DNA of 64,000 bases from DATKYQ01 sp035528415 (GTDB lineage: Bacteria; Myxococcota; B64-G9), in assembly GCA_035528415.1 (NCBI GenBank), contig DATKYQ010000019.1, forward strand, positions 10,464 to 74,463, given 5' to 3'. The notes under the pieces were generated by a model. That model worked only from the letters and a program-made list of their open reading frames with translations, was not told the origin of the DNA and made no database searches. Position 1 is the stretch's first letter; each line of letters starts with the position of its first letter. Below are positions 43,133 to 51,536 of this stretch, piece after piece. The position numbers and the translations under genes are program-made.

Positions 43133-43161
43133 TTGGCAACGCTTATCGACTCTGGTAGCAT
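43133..43161 (+). promoter_or_regulatory. Sigma-70-like promoter for the alpha/beta hydrolase gene
   Basis: TTGGCA (43133-43138), 17-bp spacer, TAGCAT (43156-43161), followed by a leader of about 30 nt to ATG 43197. One -35 mismatch and two -10 mismatches. Confidence 0.5.
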
Positions 43162-43196
43162 CCTGCCGTTTTGCAACCCGGGAGGCGAGTATATTC

Positions 43197-44084
43197 ATGG
43201 ATCGCTATTCTGAAACCACGGTCACAGCCGGCGACGGTACACCTATTTGGTACCGTAGCATCGGAAGCTTAGAGCCGACGTTGGTTCTCAATGACGGCAT
43301 CGGTTGCGATGGTTTCGTCTGGAAGTACATTGTTCCTCACTTTGAGACGAGCCATCGCATCATCCACTGGAACTACCGTGGACACGGCAAGTCCGGGGCA
43401 CCTGAAAACCTCGACAACCTCGGAATAGAGGAATGCGCCGAAGACCTGAAGATCGTTCTCGACGATGCCGGGGTGACACAGCCGGCGGTCTTGCTGGGAC
43501 ACAGTATGGGCGTACAGGTCATCTTGGAGTTCTATCACCGCTACCCCGATCGCGTTTGTGCCCTGGTGCCCGTCACCGGCTCATACGGCCGGGCCATCGA
43601 TCACATCCATGACTCGGGACTGGGTAAAAAGATATTGCCCCTGGCCGGGTATCTGGCGGACAACTTCAAGCCCGTGGTCGGCGAGGTGTGGCGCCACCTG
43701 GTGCATTCGGAACTGGCCTTCCAGTACGCCAGCATCTTCGAGATCAACGGACGACTGAACAAACGCGAGGACTTCTTTCCTTACCTGGAACACTTGAGCA
43801 GGATGGATCCCGTCGTTTTCATGCGCACCCTGGAGGGTGCAGCCAGGCACACGGCCGAACCGTACCTGGCTGACATCAAAGTTCCAACACTGATCGTGGC
43901 CGGGGAGAAAGACCGTTTCACTCCCTACTGGATCTCCAGGCGCATGCACACCCTGACCCCGGACTCTGAACTCCTGACCCTGCCGATGTGCAGCCATACC
44001 GGCCCCATCGAACTGCCGGAGCTTGTCAACCTGGGCATCGAAAAGTTCATGGCGCGCCTGCAAAGTGCAGACGAAGATCATTAG
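43197..44084 (+). CDS. Alpha/beta hydrolase
   Basis: The 295-residue hydrolase has the oxyanion region NDGIGCDGF, the nucleophile Ser in GHSMGVQV, the acidic residue in AGEKDRFTP and the His in CSHTGPIE, in the order of the alpha/beta-hydrolase superfamily. It has no signal peptide, so it is cytosolic. The substrate is unknown. GGGAGGCG precedes ATG 43197 by about 10 nt. It is convergent with the TPR gene, and the coding ends overlap by 4 nt. Confidence 0.88.
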   Translation: MDRYSETTVTAGDGTPIWYRSIGSLEPTLVLNDGIGCDGFVWKYIVPHFETSHRIIHWNYRGHGKSGAPENLDNLGIEECAEDLKIVLDDAGVTQPAVLLGHSMGVQVILEFYHRYPDRVCALVPVTGSYGRAIDHIHDSGLGKKILPLAGYLADNFKPVVGEVWRHLVHSELAFQYASIFEINGRLNKREDFFPYLEHLSRMDPVVFMRTLEGAARHTAEPYLADIKVPTLIVAGEKDRFTPYWISRRMHTLTPDSELLTLPMCSHTGPIELPELVNLGIEKFMARLQSADEDH

Positions 44085-45538
44085 TCATCGGGGCGAATAA
44101 TAATCGGGCCGGCCTTCTTTCTCTTCCTTTTTTTAGAATCTCCGTGTCTCTTTGTTGTCCGGCGGGCGTCGATTATCTTGGCCTTCAAGACCAGAAGACC
44201 CTCGTCCTCGGGAGAGATGGCCAGGGCATCCTCGGCAATTCCCTGCGCCTTGTCGAACTGCTTCTGAAGAAGCAGAATCTTAGCTTCGATCTTGAGCATC
44301 TCCAGGTCGAGGCCCTCCGAAGACAACTGTTCCTTTACGTATTCCATGGCTGTGTTCAAGTTACCGTTGTCCTCGACGTACAATGCGGCCAGCAGGCGCT
44401 TTACGGAAGAGCTGTTGGGCGCATAGTTCAAAGCCATCTCCAACTCGGCGATGGCATCGGCCAGCAAGTGTTTCGCGCGATATAGGTTCGCCATGCGTAT
44501 GCGCGGCTTTGGATCCGTGGGATCGATCTCTGCGGCGCGCTTGAAACTTCGAATGGCCTCTTCGTCCTGACCCTGGCGGGAATAGATCTCACCCATGGCC
44601 ACATGCGCGTCCGCAAAGGTGGGATTCTGGGTAATGGCGTTATCCACCGCGTTCAAGGCCTTGTCGAAATTCTGCTTGGCCAAGAAAACGCGTCCCAGGC
44701 CTATGCTGGCCTCCACGTTATCGGCATCCAGCTTGAGCGCTTTGTCAAACTGCGCCTTGGCCTCGTCCGCGCGGCCCAGCTTGAGATAGGCATTGCCAAG
44801 GTAGACCATGGCCTTGGGATTGCCGCTTTCGATCCCCAGGGCCACCTCGAACTCCTTGGCCGCCGCCTCCAACTGACCGCTCTTCATCATGTGCTTTCCG
44901 AGCGTGGTGTGCACGTTGAAGTTATCCGGAGCCGCGCTGGCGGCCTCCTGCAACTTTTTCAGCGCCTGACGCTCCTTTCCCTGTCGCAACAACACGTCGG
45001 CTTGCAAGGTGATTATGTCCACGTCATCGGGGTTTAATTGTCTCAACCTCCTCAATGCGCGTTCAGCATCCTGGAAACGCTTGGCCCCGATGTACAACTC
45101 GGTGAGCTTCTTCAGGATCTTGGGATCGTTCTTGTCTATCTTGCGGGCTATTCTGGCGGCTTTTTCCAAGTGCTCGAGGGCATTCTGGAACTTGCCGCGC
45201 TCGGCAAACAAGAGGCCTATCTGCCACTCGGGCTCGACGTTTTCGGGCAGCATTTGTGCAGCCTTGCTCAACACCATGATGGCCTGGCCAACGTCTCCGG
45301 CGGCTTTCAACGCCTTGCCCTGGTGCAAAAGGTAATCAGCATTGGCCGGGTCGAGCTGAGCGGCCTTGCCAAACACCGCAGCCGCCTGCGCCGGCTGTCC
45401 CTCCTTTTCGAAAGCGACTCCCTGCTGAAAGAATTGCTTGGCACGCTCCGCCGGGGGTTTTTCCCCTGAAAAAAGGCTGCAACCAGGTACCAGTGAAACC
45501 GCCAGAAAACACGAACACAGCGCTTGAAGAGAATTCAC
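44081..45538 (-). CDS. TPR-repeat lipoprotein
   Basis: The 485-residue lipoprotein (signal ending LVPGC, C20) consists of about eleven tetratricopeptide repeats, such as QGVAFEKEGQPAQAAAVFGKA and LGNAYLKLGRADEAKAQFDKA. The last 30 residues are charged with a run of KKRKRKK. Such scaffold lipoproteins often organise export or cell-envelope complexes. Its neighbours do not define the complex. It is divergent from the Tad-like cluster, with a small lipoprotein gene in between. Confidence 0.85.
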   Translation of the reverse strand: MNSLQALCSCFLAVSLVPGCSLFSGEKPPAERAKQFFQQGVAFEKEGQPAQAAAVFGKAAQLDPANADYLLHQGKALKAAGDVGQAIMVLSKAAQMLPENVEPEWQIGLLFAERGKFQNALEHLEKAARIARKIDKNDPKILKKLTELYIGAKRFQDAERALRRLRQLNPDDVDIITLQADVLLRQGKERQALKKLQEAASAAPDNFNVHTTLGKHMMKSGQLEAAAKEFEVALGIESGNPKAMVYLGNAYLKLGRADEAKAQFDKALKLDADNVEASIGLGRVFLAKQNFDKALNAVDNAITQNPTFADAHVAMGEIYSRQGQDEEAIRSFKRAAEIDPTDPKPRIRMANLYRAKHLLADAIAELEMALNYAPNSSSVKRLLAALYVEDNGNLNTAMEYVKEQLSSEGLDLEMLKIEAKILLLQKQFDKAQGIAEDALAISPEDEGLLVLKAKIIDARRTTKRHGDSKKRKRKKAGPIIIRPDD

Positions 45539-45557
45539 CGTATGCCTCCCGGCAACT

Positions 45558-45586
45558 TGCAGTTTAGCCTATTCCCAACTAGTATA
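45558..45586 (+). promoter_or_regulatory. Candidate promoter upstream of the small lipoprotein gene at 45632
   Basis: TTGCAG (45558-45563) and TAGTAT (45581-45586) have a 17-bp spacer. The -10 area is near-palindromic (ACTAGTATAGT), so a minus-strand promoter for the TPR gene may use it too. Confidence 0.3.
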
Positions 45587-45631
45587 GTGTCATCGATGTT
45601 TCTCGCTTTCGTCAATAACACCAATTTCAAC

Positions 45632-46066
45632 ATGGGTCAAACTCGTCGCGGGCTTGTCCGCGCCCGGAAAAGGCTGCTATCTGCAGCGATGGCCGGTATC
45701 GTCGGTTTCGTCTTTTTGTGCGGCTGCCGGCCTGCACCAAGGGGGCTGCAGGAAGATCCGCGCCTACCCATGGCCTTCAGAACACCAGCGCGCACTTTTC
45801 AGACATGGGTGGCGGCTTCGGTCGCCCGCGACAGGAAAGCGATCGAGGCATGCTACTGGAAGGGCATGAGCCGCGAAGAGCTTTCGGCATGGATGCGGGA
45901 GAACATGCGCCCGCAGGCGCGGGCTTTTTTCAGCGGAGCCGAGTTCGAGAGCGCACAGCCTGTAACGCTGGTCGAGGTGAACTTCAGCTATCGCTCGGGC
46001 AACGGCGACGGAGGACACGGGGTAATGGTCTTGACCCGGGAAGGCTGGAAGATACAACGCTGGTGA
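45632..46066 (+). CDS. Small lipoprotein, unknown function
   Basis: The 144-residue product has a basic leader and a lipoprotein signal ending in FLCGC. The mature region has a helical stretch (FRTPARTFQTWVAASVARDRKAIEACYWKG) and a beta-rich end (VTLVEVNFSYRSG, then MVLTREGWKIQRW). This resembles secreted NTF2-like proteins. Starts at 45596 or 45632 are both in frame. I chose 45632 because its charged leader is of normal length. Confidence 0.6.
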   Translation: MGQTRRGLVRARKRLLSAAMAGIVGFVFLCGCRPAPRGLQEDPRLPMAFRTPARTFQTWVAASVARDRKAIEACYWKGMSREELSAWMRENMRPQARAFFSGAEFESAQPVTLVEVNFSYRSGNGDGGHGVMVLTREGWKIQRW

Positions 46067-46248
46067 TAATCCGAGGGAAGCGGGCGTCCACTTGACCGAT
46101 AGCCCGTCGCCATGGATCATAAGCTATTGAATAACATGACATGTTTGCCGTCCGGCTGACCGATTGTCCGGCGCTTGTGAGGCGGCTACACTAAGGACAA
46201 GGTGATTACGATTTTTCGCGCTGTGAGGAACCGCATTGGAGGGACCCA

Positions 46249-47046
46249 ATGAAAGATAGATGCAGGGGAAGTCGACATCCCGGCAGGTCCGACGGGCAAT
46301 CCGGCCAAGTGGAGGCGGAAACCGCCGTTGTTCTGCCGGTGATGGTGTTTCTGCTGCTGGGACTCATTCAGATGGGATTACTGAACCAGGCCGGTATTTT
46401 CGCCAAGTACGCGGCCTACCGAGCGGTACGCACCGGGGCGCTTCGCAACGGCAAGGTCGAGTTGATGGAGCGGGCGGCCGTCGCGGCCGCACTTCCCATC
46501 CTGAGTTGGGGAAAAAACCACACCGAGGTCCTGGGGCGCACCGACACCGCGGCAAACTGGGTGAAGAAGTGGGGACTGCACGGCTTCATGCTCAACAGGA
46601 TGATAGATTTTCCCGTGCTCAAGTACGCCGAGGTGACCATATGCGGGCCGACGCAAAAAGAAGTCTCGGGCGGTACCTACAACCCCGGCAAGAACCTTGC
46701 CGCCTTTGACAATATCGAGACATCTAGTAAGGGCATTCACACCAAGCTGCGAATCAAGCTGGTGCTCAACTACCGTATGATCATTCCCTTCGCCAACTGG
46801 GTCATCCACAGGATGTGGCGGGGCGAGAGGATGACGAAGGAGCTTCACCTGGACGCCCGTTCGATTGCCATACCGAGCATGGATAAGAAATTCGTCGACC
46901 ACTATCCATTGTACGTGACGGCGGCAAAGACGAGGGACATCTTTATTATCCCCATCAAGACTTACTACTCAATGAAGATGCACTCCGATATCCCGGTGGA
47001 ACTTCTTCCGGATAGTGACGATGCTTGCGGCAAGGGGAAGATCTGA
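46249..47046 (+). CDS. TadE-like pseudopilin with class III signal
   Basis: The 265-residue protein has a charged N-terminal leader ending SGQ, then QVEAETAVVLPVMVFLLLGLIQ. This is the class III prepilin arrangement: Gly at -1, Glu at +5 of the processed form (Q1 V2 E3 A4 E5). A single hydrophobic helix anchors it, and the rest (about 200 residues) is exported. TadE-like proteins are minor pilin-like components of Tad (Flp) pili. It starts the six-gene cluster and overlaps the next gene by 1 nt. No prepilin peptidase is encoded nearby. GGAGGG precedes ATG 46249. Confidence 0.75.
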   Translation: MKDRCRGSRHPGRSDGQSGQVEAETAVVLPVMVFLLLGLIQMGLLNQAGIFAKYAAYRAVRTGALRNGKVELMERAAVAAALPILSWGKNHTEVLGRTDTAANWVKKWGLHGFMLNRMIDFPVLKYAEVTICGPTQKEVSGGTYNPGKNLAAFDNIETSSKGIHTKLRIKLVLNYRMIIPFANWVIHRMWRGERMTKELHLDARSIAIPSMDKKFVDHYPLYVTAAKTRDIFIIPIKTYYSMKMHSDIPVELLPDSDDACGKGKI

Positions 47047-48746
47047 TGGCAATTCGAGTTGCCGAAACCCTTTTCGATCAGGAGACCAAGATGAGCCCGT
47101 TGAAAATGAAAGTGGTTGTTAAGGGGCAACGAGGTCAGATCATGATGCTCGGTGCGATGGGCGTGATACTCGTGGCCCTGATGATGCTGCTGACCCTCAA
47201 CGTGGGCAAGGCCGTCTACGAAAAGATCCGCATTCAGCAACTGGCCGATTCCGCGGCATTCTCCAGTGCCACCGTGGCGGCCCGCTCGTTCAACTTCTAC
47301 GCCTACACCAACCGCGCCAACATCGCCGGCCTGGTGGCCGCCGCGTCGGCCCATGGATTCATGAGCCTGGCTACGACCGTCCCGAAGATGTTCACCGCGG
47401 GAGAACGCAATTTTTACGTGATGGCCGCCGAAGAGGTATGCTTGTGTTGCTGTGGCTGCCCCTACTTTCTTCCCTGTCGCCCAAAACACTGCAAGCATGC
47501 CATAAAGGATGGCCAAGTCGCCAGGAAGTACCGCAAGGAAGCCAAGAATCTATTGAATAAACTCAAAAAATCTAACAAATCTTTCATCGCGGCCATAAAG
47601 ATGTTGGATACACATATGGCTTTAATTGCCGGGCAGCAGCAGGCAATGCGGGCATGGGTCGAACTGGATGCGCTCGGTACAGACAAGGTCACAAGAGACC
47701 TGATCAAAAGGTACGCGCCCAATGCAAGCAACGTCGGGCTGGTTGCGGGAGTCAGCGCGGCAGGCGTTCTCAGCGCGAAGGAATATGAAAATGCAATGGA
47801 AGGAAACGCTGATATAAGAAGGTGGGTGGCGACCGAGATTGCCAACGGCACCCGGAATACAAAGTTCGTCTTCAATCGGGGTATGTGGAACATCCTGCTC
47901 TACATCGCTCCAAAGACCTTAAAGAAGTTGGTCCACGATATTCCGAACAAGGCTCCGGGCGGCAAGTCTATTATCGTAGGGCACAAAGGCGAGAGCCGCA
48001 TCGTCGAGGGTGGAACCGGCGTAGATTCAAAAATCGCCAGCGGCAATCATGGCCCCAAAGGAGACGCGGCGGCCGGCGCCGATAAAGGGTGGATATTCTC
48101 GTCCCTGGCCAATCACTGCATACCGGTGATGACCCTCCCCTACGCTGCGCGGGTCGGAACGGACAAGAACAGCGGCGAACATAAGTGCAAGGGTTTCAGC
48201 TGGGGAACATGTTGCGGCGGCGAAGGAAAGCACAAGGATGCCTTCAAGTGCCTGGGCGATGACGGCAAAGTGAAGCACAACTGCTTCATGCTCTTCCACG
48301 CCGATGACAATGCGAAGAACGACTTCGGCCAGCCGTCCGTCTACGCGACCATCGATCAGGATCTGCGCCGTACGAAGGGCGGAGGAGATAAGCAGGCCTG
48401 GGAGATCGCCGAAGACGGCTCGGGCGAGGTGGCCATGGACCTGGGCGGAAGTATAGGCAAGCACGAGGTGCAGATGTCCGACAATCCCAGTGCAAGCCCC
48501 GAAGGAAGCGAACTTGGCAAGGGATTGGCAATCAGCAAGGCGCTTGTCTACTATCATTTGCCCGAATGGGATGATAACGAGGGATGGAAGGAGCATCCGA
48601 ACTTCTTCAACCCTTACTGGAAAGCGAAACTTCAGCCGTTCAGGAACGCCCTCGAGGTCGGGAAGGTGTTGCTGGGCACGCCATACTCGGCCAAGTATGC
48701 GGCGATGCTGGTGGGCGGGGTTATCGCCAAAGTCCCGCTTCCCTGA
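47046..48746 (+). CDS. TadG-like pseudopilin with Cys-rich insertions
   Basis: The product of about 566 residues has a leader with RGQ, then IMMLGAMGVILVALMMLLTLNVG, a pilin-like transmembrane segment (Gly at -1; Leu, not Glu, at +5). A long exported part follows, with a Cys/His cluster near residues 130-150 (CLCCCGC, then CRPKHCKH) and another near 380-405 (CKGFSWGTCCGG, then KHKDAFKC). A metal or disulfide role is likely for those. The general organisation agrees with TadG-like proteins. Starts at 47046 (overlap with the previous stop) and 47091 are possible. Confidence 0.7.
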   Translation: MAIRVAETLFDQETKMSPLKMKVVVKGQRGQIMMLGAMGVILVALMMLLTLNVGKAVYEKIRIQQLADSAAFSSATVAARSFNFYAYTNRANIAGLVAAASAHGFMSLATTVPKMFTAGERNFYVMAAEEVCLCCCGCPYFLPCRPKHCKHAIKDGQVARKYRKEAKNLLNKLKKSNKSFIAAIKMLDTHMALIAGQQQAMRAWVELDALGTDKVTRDLIKRYAPNASNVGLVAGVSAAGVLSAKEYENAMEGNADIRRWVATEIANGTRNTKFVFNRGMWNILLYIAPKTLKKLVHDIPNKAPGGKSIIVGHKGESRIVEGGTGVDSKIASGNHGPKGDAAAGADKGWIFSSLANHCIPVMTLPYAARVGTDKNSGEHKCKGFSWGTCCGGEGKHKDAFKCLGDDGKVKHNCFMLFHADDNAKNDFGQPSVYATIDQDLRRTKGGGDKQAWEIAEDGSGEVAMDLGGSIGKHEVQMSDNPSASPEGSELGKGLAISKALVYYHLPEWDDNEGWKEHPNFFNPYWKAKLQPFRNALEVGKVLLGTPYSAKYAAMLVGGVIAKVPLP

Positions 48747-48770
48747 TCTATGCCGGGCGAGGAGAATGCC

Positions 48771-49778
48771 ATGAAAATCAAGATATTTTCCCTGCGCAAT
48801 CTGCCTGCCGAACGCGGCGGCGCGATGGTAGAGCTGGTGGTCTTGATGCTGGTCTTTGTCCCCCTGATTCTACTGCCGCTATATTTTCAGGATGCCGTCC
48901 ACTTCAAGCTCAACGCGCAGGAAGCGATCTACTCGAGCGCCTGGGACTTCGCCTACGGCGATTATGAGAAAAAAACGGTGAGTGACCTGGCCGGATCTAT
49001 CCGATCGGAGAACTGGGAAATATTCAAGAACGGGCATTCCGGCGACAAGAAAGACAAAGCCGATGGCCCATGGGCCAATTTCAAATGGGAGAGTTCAGGC
49101 ACGGTCGCCACCTGCACAGGTGAAAAAGATTTCGAGAAACCGCTGGGGGGCCTCTCGGCAATCAGCATTATTGGACAGTTCCACAACAAATACACTAATG
49201 GCGGGCTGGTCGATTGCAAGGGCGCCATCATGGTTGAGAACCGCTACATCCCCCAGAAGTTCCTGCCCGAGTTCACCAAGAATAACAACACGGACATGTT
49301 CATCAAGAAAAACGAATGGCTAAAGTATACCGACAATGGCGAAGCATATGCCTTCGGCGTGGTGGTCGATCCGTGGACCATCCACAATGCCAAAAGCATC
49401 GAGGACGGGAGCGATAACGACCCGTTCATGGAACGGACCAACTTTTGTTGGAAAAGGGCGGCGACATCGGCGGCAAGCTTCCTGTTGGTCGTTGGCGAAT
49501 GGGCCGCTTTCATGATAAAGGTGAAGGATCTTGTGTTGTCTGTCGGCTCCGTGAGCGAGCCCTATTATCTTGCACCCAATAAGATGAAAGACATCACGTC
49601 CCTCCACCCGATCAAGAGTACAAAAAACCGGGATGTGGCACTGGGGGGGCAGAAGAATTTCTGGGTAAGCCCCTACAAAGATGGCAAGCAAAACATGTAC
49701 GAGAAGACCTACAACAAGCGCGATGGGTGGTACCTGGGTTGCAAGAGCGCAATCGATGGCAGCGGAAACTGTGACTGA
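48771..49778 (+). CDS. TadE-like pseudopilin, second copy
   Basis: The 335-residue protein has a leader ending ERG and a processed N-terminus GAMVELVVLMLVFVPLILLPLYF. Glu is at +5 as in class III prepilins. The exported domain of about 300 residues contains a few Cys pairs (ATCTGE, DCKGA, FCWKR) and is not otherwise recognised. It is 24 nt after the TadG-like gene. The GAGGAG site precedes ATG 48771 by 6 nt; an upstream GTG/ATG extension adds only MPGEENA. Confidence 0.72.
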   Translation: MKIKIFSLRNLPAERGGAMVELVVLMLVFVPLILLPLYFQDAVHFKLNAQEAIYSSAWDFAYGDYEKKTVSDLAGSIRSENWEIFKNGHSGDKKDKADGPWANFKWESSGTVATCTGEKDFEKPLGGLSAISIIGQFHNKYTNGGLVDCKGAIMVENRYIPQKFLPEFTKNNNTDMFIKKNEWLKYTDNGEAYAFGVVVDPWTIHNAKSIEDGSDNDPFMERTNFCWKRAATSAASFLLVVGEWAAFMIKVKDLVLSVGSVSEPYYLAPNKMKDITSLHPIKSTKNRDVALGGQKNFWVSPYKDGKQNMYEKTYNKRDGWYLGCKSAIDGSGNCD

Positions 49779-49802
49779 CGTCCGGATTACGGGGTAGCAT
49801 GA

Positions 49803-50525
49803 ATGAAAGTCCTTGCTTCCAACTCGTTGCTTTTCACCGTGGCGCTGGGCGTTTGCCTGGGGCAGGGCCGCGCGATCGCGGGTGAGGACGTTCAGGGTCT
49901 GCCTGTTTACCCGGCGGCGACATCGTCACCTTTCCAGGGCGACCTCAGCGCCAACGACACCCCCATGAATGCAACCGTGCTGAACACCAAGGACAATATC
50001 GAAACCGTCCTCGCATTTTACGGCAAGGCCATAAGAGATCGCGGACTAAAGCCCGTGCAACACGCATTCAGCGCCTCCGTAGCTTACGTCGGCTACTATG
50101 ACGATAAGGCCAACACAATGAGAATGGCCACCGTTGTCGTCGATCCGTCTGGCGGATCGATGATCGTTCTTTCATCCATGAATCCTTTGCCGGCGCTGCT
50201 TCCGGTTGCAGTTCCAGAAGACCTTCCCTCTCTGCCCGGAGCCACTGATGTCGTCAAGACCGGCGGACAAGAAGCGAGCGCCAAGCAACGGACAATCACA
50301 TACAGGCTTCCCGGCGCCACTCCCGACAAGGCTCGCCCGGCCCTTGTCAAGGAAGCCGTCAAGCAGGGATGGAAGGTAGAACCCGATGACAACACCTACG
50401 GCGTCCAGAGCATTGTCATGAAGCGCGGGTCCGAGATGTGCGTGGTCCAAGTTCTACCCATCGAGGATCCCGAAGAAGAAAAAGTTTCTACGGTTGTCTC
50501 TATGGTGGTATTCGAGACGGAATAA
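49803..50525 (+). CDS. Secreted two-module protein of unknown function
   Basis: The 240-residue product has a signal peptide (about 1-27) and two similar modules. The first, residues about 33-130, begins LPVYPAATS and has NIETVLAFYGKAIRDRGLKPV and TMRMATVVVDPSGGSMIVL. The second, residues about 140-240, begins LPSLPGATD and has KARPALVKEAVKQGWKV and QSIVMKRGSEMCVVQVLPI. This indicates internal duplication. The fold may be ferredoxin-like. It is part of the pilin-like gene row, 24 nt downstream of the second TadE-like gene. Confidence 0.65.
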   Translation: MKVLASNSLLFTVALGVCLGQGRAIAGEDVQGLPVYPAATSSPFQGDLSANDTPMNATVLNTKDNIETVLAFYGKAIRDRGLKPVQHAFSASVAYVGYYDDKANTMRMATVVVDPSGGSMIVLSSMNPLPALLPVAVPEDLPSLPGATDVVKTGGQEASAKQRTITYRLPGATPDKARPALVKEAVKQGWKVEPDDNTYGVQSIVMKRGSEMCVVQVLPIEDPEEEKVSTVVSMVVFETE

Positions 50526-50557
50526 CGCTAACGGCAGAACATCAAAGGAGTGTAACA

Positions 50558-50803
50558 ATGAAAACAGGATTTTGGAGCTTCTTGCTGATCATCGCTTTTG
50601 CCTTAATAGCATCACTGGCAGGGACATCCCGGGCAAATGAATCACGTAAAGAGTGCATTGATGAGTGCAAGGAGGGCACAAAAGCCTGTTTCACGGTTTG
50701 CGAAAAAAGATTTCCGAAAGGCTCCAAGGACGGGGGAGTAGTAAAGCAGTGCAAGAAGATGTGCCAAGCATCAGAGGCTGAATGCGTCAAGGATTGCAAG
50801 TAG
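50558..50803 (+). CDS. Small exported protein with duplicated twin-CX3C motif
   Basis: The 81-residue product has a signal peptide (MKTGFWSFLLIIAFALIASLAGTSRA). The mature part of about 55 residues has eight Cys in the pattern CX3C-X6-CX3C, then about 17 residues, then CX3C-X6-CX3C (first block CIDEC and CFTVC, second block CKKMC and CVKDC). Each half would form a disulfide-linked helical hairpin. The spacing is shorter than in mitochondrial small Tim chaperones, and I infer only similar geometry. Its role in the pilin cluster is unknown. A clear AAAGGAG precedes ATG 50558. Confidence 0.7.
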   Translation: MKTGFWSFLLIIAFALIASLAGTSRANESRKECIDECKEGTKACFTVCEKRFPKGSKDGGVVKQCKKMCQASEAECVKDCK

Positions 50804-50819
50804 CGCCAGGGAGGAAGTC

Positions 50820-51017
50820 ATGAAAAAGAAAACCAGGTTTTTCAGAAAGCTCAGGAAGGGTCGGCGCGGGCAAGCCATGACGACATACGCGGTGATCACC
50901 GCGGCCATGCTTGTAGCCGGTTCGGTGTTCGCGATGAGGATTCTTCCGGACATGCTCGATGCCTATAACCACTTCGCCGCCAGCCTGTATTTTGGCATCA
51001 ACATGCCGTTCCCCTGA
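50820..51017 (+). CDS. Flp-like type IVb pilin, atypical
   Basis: The 65-residue protein has a basic leader (MKKKTRFFRKLRKGRRG) and a hydrophobic domain beginning QAMTTYAVITAAMLVAGSVF. The leader, Gly at -1 and Tyr at +6 resemble Flp pilins, but Glu at +5 is replaced by Thr. The short C-terminus is hydrophobic-aromatic. It could be the shaft subunit if the cluster makes a pilus-like fibre. GGGAGGAAG precedes ATG 50820. It closes the six-gene row. Confidence 0.65.
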   Translation: MKKKTRFFRKLRKGRRGQAMTTYAVITAAMLVAGSVFAMRILPDMLDAYNHFAASLYFGINMPFP

Positions 51018-51221
51018 GTTGAAAACCGCAGTTTCTGCGAGGAAACCCTTGACAACTGGATGTAGGGGTTGAGAAACTCTGCTCGGATTGGTTGGAGCGT
51101 GGCGTTTTCATGCAGTCCGCATGAGCGGTCACACTGGTGATTGGCGGGGTATCGCCGTATGAAATGTTCCGCTTTTCGGCCCTGCGCCTGGAAAGTGGAC
51201 GCAACAACAAGGAGCGGGAGT

Positions 51222-51422
51222 ATGCCGACAGGAAAAGTGAAGTGGTTCAACGACGCGAAGGGATATGGCTTCATCGAGCAGAGTGACGGGGAGGATGTTT
51301 TCGTGCATTTCTCGGCGATCGAGTCAGAAGGCTTCAAGTCGCTGAAAGAGGGCGAGCAGGTTGAGTTCGAGGTTACCGAGGGGCCGAAAGGCCTGCAGGC
51401 CAAGAATGTGAAGATTGTCTAA
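51222..51422 (+). CDS. Cold-shock domain protein
   Basis: This 66-residue OB-fold protein has the RNP1 motif KGYGFIEQ and RNP2 motif VFVHFSAI, aromatic residues that bind single-stranded RNA/DNA. It acts as an RNA chaperone. It has a 204-nt upstream gap, which contains a TTGACA near 51049 and could be a long 5' leader as in other cold-shock genes, but no firm structure was identified. A rho-independent terminator follows at 51446. Confidence 0.95.
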   Translation: MPTGKVKWFNDAKGYGFIEQSDGEDVFVHFSAIESEGFKSLKEGEQVEFEVTEGPKGLQAKNVKIV

Positions 51423-51445
51423 ACATCGTTCTTGCCGAAAACCAC

Positions 51446-51474
51446 AAAGCCGGGCCATATGCCCGGCTTTTTTT
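51446..51474 (+). terminator. Rho-independent terminator after the cold-shock gene
   Basis: A 7-bp GC-rich stem, GCCGGGC (51449-51455) pairing with GCCCGGC (51461-51467), has a 5-nt loop (CATAT) and is followed by seven T residues. AAA before and TTT after the stem extend the pairing. Confidence 0.9.
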
Positions 51475-51536
51475 CGTTGTCCGTTGACATCAATCATGAA
51501 AGCACGCAAGATCGCCTTGTCTTTCCAGTCCAGCGA

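Noticed and set aside
51018..51221. Riboswitch in the 204-nt gap before the cold-shock gene
   Set aside because: A TTGACA and some inverted stretches are present, but no known aptamer could be recognised; a cold-shock leader remains possible but unsupported.
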